Shown in pieces: positions 1-10,165 of a stretch of DNA of 64,000 nucleotides. The notes below the pieces were generated by a model. The model searched no databases. It was not told where the DNA came from and saw nothing but the letters and a program-made list of their open reading frames with translations. Position 1 is the first letter of the stretch. Each line of letters begins with the position of its first letter. Origin of the DNA: Baylisascaris procyonis (Eukaryota > Nematoda > Chromadorea > Rhabditida > Ascarididae); assembly GCA_037389465.1 (NCBI GenBank), contig JAZARR010000250.1, positions 4,387,001-4,451,000 of the forward strand, written 5' to 3'. A program made the position numbers and the translations under genes.

Positions 1-385
1 CAAGTTACGTTCCTTGTTTGCTTTTATTTCTACCGGGTTTCATTTAATAATTTCATAGTCCTTATTAACTTTTGTTGATATACTAAGGGCTTCTTTCACA
101 CTAGTTTCTGTTCCAAAGTGAACTTAATTTTGGGATGAGGTCAGCAGCGAATTTTGTAATGAAGGCAACCATGCTGTAACTGCTCTTTTGCAACGGAAAC
201 AGCGCAAATCAAATCAATTCGGTTAACGACGGGTTCAAACGCACAGTCTTTTAAAAAATGGGCCACTCAGGAATATTGCAATAACGCTTTGTGTCAGTGA
301 GCGACGTTTGTTGAAAAAAAATGGATGCGTGTTGAAGTTATATGTGCTTGTAGCACGTAAAATACCCAAACATGTATATGATCGC

Positions 386-387
<2 letters not shown>

Positions 388-440
<53 letters not shown>
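388..440. repeat. TA microsatellite
   Basis: Uninterrupted alternating TA for 53 bases. Confidence 0.97.
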
Positions 441-442
<2 letters not shown>

Positions 443-652
443 AAAGGGGGAGTATGATTGGTTCAGAAGAAGCTCATAGGTTCACAGGTGAAGAAATTGA
501 GTGATATACCTATTATATTATATATTCAATAAGCTGGTCTAATGATCAGGACGCACACGCTTCAGAACTCTAAACGTGAGCGTTTATTAAAGTTGTCATT
601 CTTACGCAACCAGCTACTTTATAAAAATCGTCTATCGCTTTCATTTTTACAG

Positions 653-929
653 GAAACATAGCATGCGTTACGTCCGTCTCCTGCAACAATCTCTATTTGG
701 CAAGCTAACAACACTCAATTTGGCATTGAACACTATGACATTATTGGTCAAACAACCTAATATTCCTTTCCAACGATTAAATATCATCTGGAGAGGAAGT
801 ACAGTGAAAAAGCTGCAAAAGAATGAATATAAGAAAGTTTATGTCGATGAAACATTCTCAGAAATTATTAAATTTATTCCCCGAGTGTGTAGTCGAAGGC
901 TACTAAAAGCGAAAAAAAAAAAACAATAA
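653..929 (+). CDS. Weak candidate terminal exon, unknown product
   Basis: Seen: a strong acceptor (TTTCATTTTTACAG) followed by a frame open for 91 codons that ends in a lysine run. The stop codon overlaps an AATAAA at 925-930 and directly follows an A-rich run. The peptide is basic with no recognised motif. A frame of this length after a good acceptor is expected about once per strand by chance in 64 kb, and the poly(A)-like end may be a retrotransposition scar. Upstream exons were not found. Confidence 0.2.
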
Positions 930-2901
930 ATAAGCACGTACATGATGAATGCCAAATGATTTGACGAGTTTGTGAAACCACTTTGGTAGATGAGACCTTC
1001 TGCTACTCGTTGGCATGTTCAACAACAGAAATAATCGGGATCGAATGCAACAAAGAAGAAATAAGGAGAAGAGAGATTTTTTGTGCTGTCACAAATGAAA
1101 GGATGACCTATGAAGACACCGGTTTCATGTGAAATGTTGCTTCGATTTCTTGCAGCTATATTTTTTAAAAAACTTTGTTCACTGCATACCATAACCTTTC
1201 GTGCATCTATTCATCGAACTGCTCGCAGTGGTTATAATGTCTCATCAACTGTTTATCATTCACACATTCTCAATTAAAAAAATTGACATTCACTTTCTTC
1301 ATACTTTCGGAATATCAAATTGCCGGAAAACTTTTCGATAGATTCAAGTCAAAAGTGAATTTCACCGGCTAATTTAGCTCAAATGATGCGTAGATGTCAG
1401 CGAAAGGAATATAGACAAGTGCGAAGATGCAATTTGGTTATTGTCATACAATCACTTCCCCTAAAATAAGAAAAATTGAAAGCTGCAAAAAGCTCTTCGA
1501 CGTCAATGAAGCGTCTTCTTGTCGCTAATGCTTGTACAATTCACTTGCAAAACTTATAGCGTGTCTTGAAAATCAGCTTCGAAACTTTTGTAGGGGATAA
1601 TGCGTAAGGCACTCATAAACTCGTCGAGGTGATTAACAAACGCCGGCAATCGAATTCAAGGTTAAGGCACTATTACACTACAGAAATAACTTATAGCGAT
1701 GTTATTTACAAGTGAGACCCCACTGGAATATAAAGCATTACATAAGAGAGCACATAAATATGAACGAACATAATAGAGTATCAATGGGGCATAAAAGAAT
1801 GATGCGCATACAATGGAAAGCAATGTATAGTCGAGTATGAAAATAGCACAATTTTAGCCTAGACGTTTCAAAGATCGAAATCTGATATGAGAAGAGGAAA
1901 GGATGGCCCACAGTATCACAGTTGAAAACCTCTGAATTGTGAAGCAGCATAACTTTTATTACCCCACCGTTCGAAAATTCAAAACGTTTCATCTGCGATA
2001 TATGGTGCTACCTTAGGTTTTTCTAATAGTGCAAATCATTTTACAAATCGTTTTTCAAGCTCTATACTACTGCTTCGATATTTCTTGTTCCATTTTGCTT
2101 TCCTCTCAGCTATTTTGCTCCTTTTTATACCTTATCATTTGGAAGTGAATGTAAATTCATTGCAGTATCAGAAAGGAACAGTGGCCTTTTACAAAAAGAG
2201 CCTAACGACGCAATAGTTGACCAAACTCTGACTCATTGAGAGACATGATTGATCGGCCTCCTTTGATGAGCAAGTCGCCATCGACAGACTACCGAACATC
2301 AGGAAAAAATGTTGGAAACAAGGAACTTTGACCAGGAAAACCAAATGGTAGGAACATTTGCGACAACAGCAAAGTGTCAATAAAGATGATGAGTCCCGCC
2401 TCAATATTTTCAAATGTCTAGACACCGGAAATTGAATCAAATATAATGGATGGGAATGATCAACAATTAGAATATACCCATGAAACTTGTTTTTGTTTCG
2501 TGCATCAAGCGACATAAATTTCACGTAAATGATAGCGCAATTTCACTCACCTCGCTAAACTCTTGGTTGACGTGACCATTTGAAGATTGACCTGACAGCT
2601 ATTCACAAAATGCGTTTTTTTAAGATCATGCAATCTCGCGCTTCTCATCCATTCGAAAAGGATATCGTATTCAATGCTGTGTTAATCAATATGCATATAT
2701 GTCACAAATACATCGTTGAACATATAAATTAAATGTGTTGCGGGTTCTTTTCTGAGCGGGGGAGGGAGAGGGTAGCAGGATACAATGAGATGTACTACGA
2801 AGAGTGTGATGACTTTGAAAGTGAAAACAAAGCGTCGAATAACCCTATGAAAATTTGCAATCCACGTCACGTGACCATATAACATCACTTATCAATTTCA
2901 G

Positions 2902-3067
2902 AAGAGCGGAACATTGGCGAGCATTGTTTGGACTGGTATTGGGTTGGATTACTTGGCCAACTCATGTGCACCGCTCAATTCATTCTCCTCCTCTGTCATC
3001 GCGTTTTATTATGTCCAACAAGAAAAATGCCCAAGACATTGTTGCAATACTTGAAAAGAAGAAGGAG
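2902..3067 (+). CDS. Candidate exon with one predicted membrane segment
   Basis: Seen: acceptor ATCAATTTCAG at 2901, then GC-richer sequence open in all three frames for about 50 codons. The frame with the most gene-like codon choice starts ERNIGEHCLDWYWVGLLGQL and runs through a hydrophobic stretch (FILLLCHRVLL) to a basic end (KRRRR). It closes either at a GGAG|GTAGAG donor (3067) or at the overlapping TAG (3069-3071). A Trp/Leu-rich membrane span followed by Arg/Lys would suit a membrane protein with a cytoplasmic basic flank. No family is recognised and no partner exon was found. It lies outside the chained part of the main gene and on the opposite strand. Confidence 0.3.
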
Positions 3068-3299
3068 GTAGAGATAAGAAACTGATCCATCTGTAAAAAT
3101 ACGCTAAAAGTGTATGCTTCACTTTGCACAGAAAAGCGCATATGCGAATTTCAGCGCTAATCACGCACATAGTGACAAGATAATAAGCATTGTTCATCGT
3201 TACAAGTTCCCGTCCCTCTGATCAATTGCGCAGATATGTCCGAAATTTTAGAGGTTGGGGAAGGAGTAATAAGGAAAGTCCAAGGGAAAAATTTTAAAG

Positions 3300-3560
3300 G
3301 CAGGCGAAAGAAAACTGAGGAGAATCCACGTTAGTGTACGGAAGTGCACATCCGTAGGCTACTGTCCCATTCCTACGCTGTGCGATGTGAAGAAGCATAA
3401 CTCCTGCGAGATCGAAGGTTTTTGGGCCCGATAAGCCCATGGATAGGTTTTTGCGCTTGAAATTCCCCTGTGGAAGCAGCGGATATTGTGAATGGAGGAG
3501 GCCACCGCGAGGATGTCTGTGGGGGCTACTGCATAATTTCCGAAGCTTTTGGTGCCCTAT
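3300..3560. repeat. GC-richer block, possible old repeat
   Basis: This block stands out from its AT-rich flanks and is open for 93 codons on the minus strand, but the reading (His/Pro/Leu-rich) is not convincing as protein. A short stretch (TGTGAAG, A or C, AGCATAACT) recurs near 1,940 in the same orientation, so a diverged repeat copy is the likelier explanation. Confidence 0.25.
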
Positions 3561-3807
3561 AGCATAATATAACAAAACCTGATAAACTTCTGAGATGGTG
3601 AACTATATTACCTATAATATAACACAACTTTCAAAATTTTGGAAGGAATAAAGTATACTGTAGTAAGTTGAGAACTACAGTGAGTTGGCACTGGTGGTGA
3701 GCAAATCTTCTGTTAATTACTGTTTCTCTAGTGCTGATGAAGCATTGTTGCTCTCGTTGTTCCACATTGCTTCCGACTCTTGGCATTGAAAACCAAAAAT
3801 TTGCATA

Positions 3808-4145
3808 TCACCTGCAGATACTCCACATCTTTACAGAGTGGCATTTTTTCAGGGCAGGAAAGATCAATGGCAAGAAGAAGGTGGAAGGAAAGAGGATAGC
3901 ACCTTGTGGGGTCATGAAAGCGACGGGCTCCCCTTGAGTTAGTAGATGGCCTGCACAGCTTTTCATTTGCACCTCTTCAGAGAACTGCTCAATGAATTCA
4001 AGGTGTTTTCGCTTATTCGAAAAGTCTTTTTCCATTAGCCGAAAGACTACTTGTAATTTGACGATGAAAATTTCCTTGACATCAGGTTTAACGAGGAGCG
4101 ACCTTTTACCTCCGCAAGATACATTTCATCTATGATTCCGATTGA
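3808..4145 (-). CDS. Coding-like minus-strand frame, unidentified (112 codons)
   Basis: Seen: one minus-strand frame is open for about 112 codons. It includes KPDVKEIFIVKLQVVFRLME, then KDFSNKRKHLEFIEQFSEEV, then GEPVAFMTPQGAILFP, and closes with a hydrophobic stretch and a stop at 3808. Codon choice resembles the proven exons. No clear acceptor is fixed; GATGTCAAG in front of EIFIV would give phase 0. It could be a downstream exon of the main gene, which ends exon 8 at phase 0, a separate gene, or a decayed transposon. I recognise no domain. Confidence 0.25.
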
Positions 4146-4439
4146 ATGAATCTTTCCTGGAAGGTTTTCGCGAAAAACATACTGACAAGGTGATATTTTC
4201 TATTCCATTGCAACAAAAAGTTCAAAGAATTTCGCTCATGACAAGAGTGACTATAATTTGGCGAATTAATGTTGCCTTTGTCTATGTATGTGAGGTCGCA
4301 TTTGTAAGTTTCCATTACTGAAAGTACTTTCCCCTTGAAATGATGCAAATAAAAAGAGACCACAATCCTGCCACGATCTGATCCTTTCTCACCTTCAGCG
4401 TTTCATTTTTAGCCCTGATAGTTTGTTGGATGAATGTCC

Positions 4440-4661
4440 CTATAAGACATGGACTTCGGGCTCTTCTAGCTCCAACCTGCCCAGTTTTGCAATATGCCTT
4501 CTGACCATGTCCATTATATACAGGTATTCTCTTTTACAATGAACTGTTCCTCTGGTAACACCTATGCCTCACTTCTCCCTTCAGCGTGTCTTGTTCGCCG
4601 GACACACTGCTTAAAGCAGTTTCCACATGCTCTTGCGACTCAATAAAAGAATTTTCGAGTT
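4440..4661 (-). pseudogene. Frame-broken coiled-coil-like segment, unidentified
   Basis: Seen: from 4661 the minus strand reads LENSFIESQEHVETALSSVS and then GEQDTLKGE, followed by GTGAGG. From about 4540 a frame one base away reads REYLYIMDMVRRHIAKLGRL followed by ELEEPEVHVL and a stop at 4440. Both parts are charged and heptad-like. The gap could be a 40-base intron, but the acceptors available do not restore the phase, so a frameshift in a decayed copy is equally likely. It may be the remains of the same unit as the block at 4670-4900. Confidence 0.3.
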
Positions 4662-4669
4662 CTTAATGC

Positions 4670-4900
4670 AAAATCCCCTTTCCCAACCAGCCCTAACAAA
4701 GATAACAAAGCACATGGGGGCCGCCGCGAGCTGACTTGCCTTCGGAGAATCACTCTCGAGAGCAGAAGAGCTTTTCCGCCCACGGGTGGGAAGGAGACAA
4801 GGGGATTCAGGAGCTGGGGAGGCCCACGTGACGGAAGCCCTTGTGGTTCAGGTGAGAGTACAAGCAGTGGGGAGAGTCCGGGTATAAACTTTTAGAGGAA
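4670..4900 (-). other. GC-rich block with an open Ser/Pro/Ala-rich frame
   Basis: One of the most GC-rich segments in the window. On the minus strand one frame is open for about 75 codons and includes TRASVTWASPAPESPCLL followed by a Ser-rich run (KSSSALESDSPKASQLAAA). An AAG|GCAAGT and a GAGA|GTGATT could serve as donors. Composition resembles disordered scaffold sequence as in the main gene, so it may be a 3' exon of that gene. It could also be repeat-derived. It cannot be joined in phase to 4573-4661 without choosing a weak donor. Confidence 0.25.
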
Positions 4901-7900
4901 GGGAAACGATGTTTTGAACACGTCTAAGTTTTGAATTTTATAGCCAACGGTAGGAACAGCGAAGAGACTATTCGTTTTAGAAGGGATTCTGAAAGGAGTA
5001 GAGAGTATATATTTAATGTGTACTGACGTCGATAGTTTCCTTCGTTACACTATTTTACGTTGCTTCTTTCGTTAGCATAACGCACCTGATGAATATCGAA
5101 AATTTTCTTTTGCTTCCTCATGTATTTATTGCAGGTATCTCATGACGCATCGAGGAAAAAGGATACTGTAAGTGTCTACATAAAGGTACGCGCTACTTTT
5201 GCAACATAAGTTCATCTCGTTCTCACTATATCTTCATATTATATACCAAAACGAACCTCTTTCTCTTTTGGATTGTTGAGTAATGCAAATATCCGGCGGG
5301 CAATTTCTTCAAGCACAAATATTGTTTCGGAGGTGAGATGGTATTTAAATTGCTTAAGCTAAGAAAAGCTCTTTCATTTCTAGCGACATAGCCGAATCTC
5401 AAAGAAATCGATGCCACTTTCTCTAAAGAGTATTATTTCTGTGTTAGCCCCCCTCGAATGTTTCACTATTTTTTAACGGATGGAAAGAATTAACGAGGCA
5501 AACTGAAACGGTGTAGCTTACATACATTGCCTCTGCACCATTCCACTTGCTCTCTCTCTTTCTCTTTCTCTTTCTCTCTCTCTCATTTGGCAGAGAAAAA
5601 TACTGCGTGGGTTGTCTGCATTGGAATAGTTTCGCATTGTGCTAGCGTGTTTGTGAAGCGCCCTCGCTCATCACCTCACTAACGTTCCATTTTTGTAAAC
5701 AAATCGTCAATACAATAAAACAGACCGCACCTCTCAACGCAAAGAAAATTATCGCCTCTATGAAGAACTTGTTCGATGAAGCACTTTGACTAAATAGCTT
5801 ACTGCAATGAATCATATGTGAATGAACGGGCGATTCCACCGCCTTGAAGTTTGCTTCTACACAACGTTCTATTAAAACGAATTCCGATCGCTCACATTGA
5901 AGTCGACCTCAAGCTCTGCTTTTTTTTCGGTAAAACACCAACGGGAATTGCTGTGACTACTTTGCACAAGTGAAGCCTGCTAATGAGCGAAGAGATATTC
6001 AATCTCTAAGTGAGATGATTTGCCTGAACATCGTGCGAGAAGAAAACAGTACTATCGAAAGTGAGGCAAAAGTTTTCATTGAGGACCTCCAGAAAATCTC
6101 TGGAAGCTTTGAAAAATGGTTTTTTCCTGCCAAATACTCAAAAATCTTTCTCCGCTTATAACCTGTGAAATATTTATAACCACAGCAATTCGAGTATTTT
6201 CTCCACCGTGTAATCAGAAATAGAAGAAACATATTTGAATTTAGTGGCTGGAAGTTAATGATTCATACTGTTGTTTGATAAGATTTGAAGACTAAGAAGG
6301 AAAATATGTTGGAAATTTCTGCTGTGAGAGAATCAACGCGAAAAACTGAAATGTTCAAATTTAAAAAGTCAAATAAGCCATTACAGAAAACAAATGTATG
6401 AATTTCAATGTTTTGTTTTCTAGGTTTTACCTATCATAATATAACCGTTTAAACTTTTGCCAAGATTCACTATTCTAATATGACAAAATCTCCCCTTATA
6501 GCGATAACACTATCAGTTAACATCAATTGTTTCAAAGCAACAGATACTACTGCATATCATAAACTTCCTTATTTACTAATCTCATCCTAAGATCAGCTTA
6601 TATAGATGTGAATTCGTTCACTTGCGCATTAGAATAAAGAGTATTACTTAGATCAACTGTTTAAGCTTTAGCTCTTATCTTTTCCCCTTTTGAACTAGAT
6701 CGAATTAAATGCCTCTTAGAGAATAATGGCACATTCGTCGGTTAGTCAAAAAAGTTTTTTCTATAATGAAAAAATATTCGCTCATCGCATTCCATAAAAT
6801 TCGATAACAAACAGCTGACTCTGCAATACGTGCAATTCCCTCAATTCTTTTCTTCCTGAAAATAGTGCACTACAATTGTTCTATCACTATCAACACAGCA
6901 TCATTGCAAATCGAGGAAATCATTTAAATAAAAGTTTGCATTTTGCAATGACGAATTCGCAGTTGCGTGAAATATGCAAATTTTGAAAGAGAGGAAAGCG
7001 AATTGAATGTGACTGCTCAATTAGAGAAATTTAAGGTGTCATGCTGTGCTGAAGAAAGCAGTGTGTAGCATATATAGCAATTTGTTCCATTTTCTTTCTA
7101 ACGCATCCTATGTTCTCATATTATAAACAGAAAGCTGCCAACAAAAATGCGTCTCGCAAACTAAGCAGTCAGAAATGACAGAAAGTTAAAGGTGGTTCAA
7201 GACAAAGAAATTCTATGATGACTGAAGAAGATATGATAGTCATTTGCGATCAACACAGCTTTGTGAACTGCTCCAGAGTTCGCTTCCCATAAAGGACCCC
7301 CTAACTGGTGCAAAAGGTTATAAATCCCTTCCATTATCCAAAAGCTTTTTCGACTGATTTGGTTTCAGTAAGCGTATCGTTGGGATCACACAAAATCGCA
7401 AACAATTCTTGTAAGTTGATTGACACCACACATTGTGGTTGTATTGAAACAGCCGCTACACTTGTTCTGTTACGGTATGTTAGCACTTTGGAAAACAAAT
7501 TGTATAAGATTATGGAGAAATTGTTCGGACAAAGTCGACTGATCGAATCTTTGTCTAATATTATTTTTAGCAGTTAAGCCCTATGCGCATGATTAGTGGC
7601 TCATCGAAAGCGTCATTCAATCGTTTGCGCTATGTATACTTATCAACATCACTTGACATGCAAACCTATTGAGTGCTTTTCCAAGTTATCGATTAAAACA
7701 GTATGTAGTCAAGACTTAGAAAGTAAGATAAATTCAGTAATAAAAACGCATTCGAATGCCACCTATCAAAATCATATAGATTTCTTAAGGCTTCAGTTGT
7801 TCGCTTTGAAAGTGCACATTACACTTTCAATCGGAAGTTTTATAGCTGACGCTCATTGCAAAACTATTGACGAGTTTTGCATCGACGAGCAGATGTGTGG

Positions 7901-8800
7901 GTGCTATAGGCAAAGTTGAGTGCAGTATGAAGTTTGCTTCAAATTAGCATACCACTTCAATTTAGCTAGAACTAATGTCTCTGTAAGATATGAGCTATTT
8001 CTCAAAAGAAAGCTATAAATATTATTTTCGATGATAAATAACCATGATATAGTTCGGTGTAATTCGTTGTTCAATGGGAAAAATAATTTAATTGCCTGAT
8101 TGAGTGATTGCGTTCGTTTATTATGCCACCGTTAGCAGGAACAGTGATTGTGAACATGAGTTCTGCTCTTTAGGTACGTAAAGAGATCCTCTCGGATAGG
8201 TGGCGTATAAAAAATGTAGCCGTGAAATCTCCACTTCCACTACATTGGATCCTCTTCAGTGAGTTTGTGCTATCTTCACTGTAGCTTCAGAAAAAAAATC
8301 CACATCAAGAACGAAAATAGGTACTCTCTGTCTTGCGAAAAATGGATAATCTTTAGTTACTTGTGAATTACGGCGCTGCCTCATTCTCAGAACCTTAATG
8401 CTTTCTCTAATATCGATTTACGATTGCTTTTACTCAAAATTGCTTTTAAGCAATCCGGGGATGCTTGGGTTCAAAAAATTGGATTGGCTTTCACCGAAAA
8501 AAGAGATGTTGCAGATAACGTTCAATTAATTAAGATAGAAAAGGAGCGGTGTCTCATCCAATCAAAGTAATGTTGAAGCGCTTATGTGGGTAACGACTGT
8601 CTAATAATGCATGAGAATAAATTGCTAGCTCAACTCATTTCTCTCAAAGGGAGTTTGCTGAAGTTTTCTAGGTGGTTATCACTTTTCAGACAAAACAACT
8701 AAAAGGTTCTACATCAGTAAAATATCTGTTTAAAAATTACCTAAAAAAATTGAATCATTTTCAGATGTGATTAGAATTTCTGAACGATTGCATTTCTGCA
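4900..8800. other. AT-rich region, no confident gene
   Basis: This holds a CT-rich simple repeat at 5550-5584 and three plus-strand frames (about 5940-6161, 7308-7577, 7596-7919) whose lengths fit chance. Nothing else is recognisable. Confidence 0.5.
5550..5584. repeat. CT-rich simple repeat
   Basis: A run of CT and CTTT units with no interruption, 35 bases long. Confidence 0.85.
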
Positions 8801-8801
8801 G

Positions 8802-9097
8802 TATTACAAATTCGAGGATATTTAATGCATATGGAATTAGAAAATAAAGCCAATGAGCTAATTAAAGAGTTCGAATTAGGGGAAGAAATTACAAGCTCGA
8901 AGGAATGTTATCACCAAATTTTCAATTTTTTTTTCCAATCTACACAACCAAATTTTCATGTTCTATACCTACAGACGGCCATGGAAGAATTGGAAGATTT
9001 AAACTACTATATAGAGCGCACTAAATTCGGTTACACCTGTCAAACACGCTCACTGCTGTCAAAGAACGAAGATCCCTTGATGAGGCATATGCAATGA
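8802..9097 (+). CDS. Candidate terminal exon with helical, acidic product
   Basis: Seen: acceptor GCATTTCTGCAG at 8801, two bases, then a 97-codon frame to a stop at 9095-9097. It includes MELENKANELIKEFELGEEI and later MEELEDLNYYIERTKFGYTC. An AATAAA poly(A) signal lies at 9233, about 135 bases past the stop, as expected for a 3' terminal exon. The product would be rich in Glu and Leu and mostly helical. A second acceptor (ATACCTACAG) inside suggests an alternative shorter exon. AT-rich codons and the lack of any recognised family keep confidence low. No upstream partner exon was found. Confidence 0.3.
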
Positions 9098-9232
9098 TCA
9101 AATGCAAGCCTCTGCATACGATCTGACTGCAAAATCGATTAGCAAAGGTATACGGTTGCATGCTGATGTCATCGATGACCGAGAAACAATCACATGACCA
9201 TTGTGAAATCGACTTTATCGAATTCATACATC

Positions 9233-9238
9233 AATAAA
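9233..9238 (+). terminator. Possible poly(A) signal AATAAA
   Basis: AATAAA downstream of the candidate terminal exon ending at 9097. The hexamer is common in AT-rich DNA, so this is only supportive. Confidence 0.2.
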
Positions 9239-9715
9239 TAATACGTTCTGCTAGTGTGGTTGTTGAAATCGTCACAGTGAGTTTGTGAAAAGTGGTAAGA
9301 TTTGAACTGAAAATTTGAAGGTTATTTAAACTATCAGCTGATTACGCCATGAAACTGGAATGTCGCTTGTTTGTGTTAAGGATTATACGTTCCACACTGC
9401 ATGACTCCTGCATTCTTCATGGTTGTTGGAAAAACTAGAAATTGGTGTACGCACACAGGGGGAAAGAGAGGGGCACCGGGAAAGGCAAACAAATCGGCAT
9501 TGACATGTGTAATACAAGAGCCTTCACTGAATATATGGAAGCTCGTTGCACTTATTTATTCATTCATTTCCGCAAAGAAACACATTTATAATTGCACATC
9601 AGTATTCTTGGGCTTTTTAATTAGCTTTTTCTAATAGGCGCTGATCATAGTAACGCAAGTGATCGATGTGAAGATGGATCATAGGCCGACGGGAAATAAA
9701 GATGAAGAAGGTTAC

Positions 9716-9850
9716 CTTTGGGCTCCACTTGGTGCTCTCCATCCAGTTCCGCTTGGCGTTCATTTCGAACTGCTGTGTGAGTGCGCTAACTCCACCGTTC
9801 TTGATAGGGCCGCCGCTGAGAGGCGGAACAGGCGAGCTGGGTACACGTGG
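9716..9850 (-). CDS. Exon 8 of the main gene: Pro-rich start, basic/Trp end
   Basis: Seen: acceptor GATTTGCAG at 9851, 45 codons at phase 0-0, donor AAG|GTAACC. The peptide begins PRVPSSPVPPLSGGPIKNGG and continues VSALTQQFEMNAKRNWMEST to WSPK. The Pro-rich start (SPVPP) could bind SH3 or WW domains. This is the most GC-rich exon, and the opposite strand is open too, an antisense shadow. It is in phase with exon 7. The gene must continue below 9,716, because a donor and no stop is present, but I could not place the next exon with certainty. The coding-like minus-strand blocks at 3.8-4.9 kb are possible continuations. Residues 279-323 of the model. Confidence 0.82.
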
Positions 9851-9954
9851 CTGCAAATCAACATAAAAACATTATCCAACCTCTCCACTCATTCCGTTTC
9901 ATTAATTATTCATTTTTACAAACAATCATACACTACTGAACCTTTCTTACGAGA

Positions 9955-10165
9955 ACGTGGCAGAAAAATGCAGATGCACCGCATCTCTTGTTCGGATAGC
10001 ACCACGCCTTTTGAAGTTTTTGGAGCGCTATTAGTGGTGTCAAAAGTTTCCTCTGATGCACGAAACACACCGAGAATAACTTCAATATCGCACGAGCAAT
10101 CACGTTGGCTTGAACTCGAAGACTCCCTAATGACTTGCAGAGGCCTCAAATTACGAAAAACTATA
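9955..10165 (-). other. GC-richer block open on both strands; candidate exon
   Basis: Seen: on the minus strand one frame includes VIRESSSSSQRDCSCDIEVI and onward to LSEQEMRCICIFLPRS, followed by a TCTC|GTAAGA donor. A second minus frame and one plus frame are also open. The donor and the Ser-rich composition fit a minus-strand exon within the intron between exons 7 and 8. However, the phase at its end (1) does not allow inclusion between two phase-0 junctions without further exons. It could be an alternative exon, a small separate gene or a repeat fragment. Confidence 0.25.

Larger units (their letters stand above)
1..2850. other. AT-rich region with no confident gene
   Basis: This holds a TA microsatellite (388-440) and one weak plus-strand candidate at 653-929. 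The rest contains only short ORFs typical of chance at this composition. Confidence 0.5.

Noticed and set aside
1900..3560. Similarity between about 1,940 and about 3,390
   Set aside because: Only about 16 bases match clearly, which is too short to claim a repeat with confidence.
5940..6161. Plus-strand frame containing MICLNIVREENSTIESEAK
   Set aside because: Fairly gene-like, but it has no good acceptor, start or poly(A) signal, and the length fits chance.
7308..7919. Two successive plus-strand ORFs of 89 and 107 codons
   Set aside because: They are separated by stops in all frames, the second uses a GTG start, and no splice sites or motifs support them.
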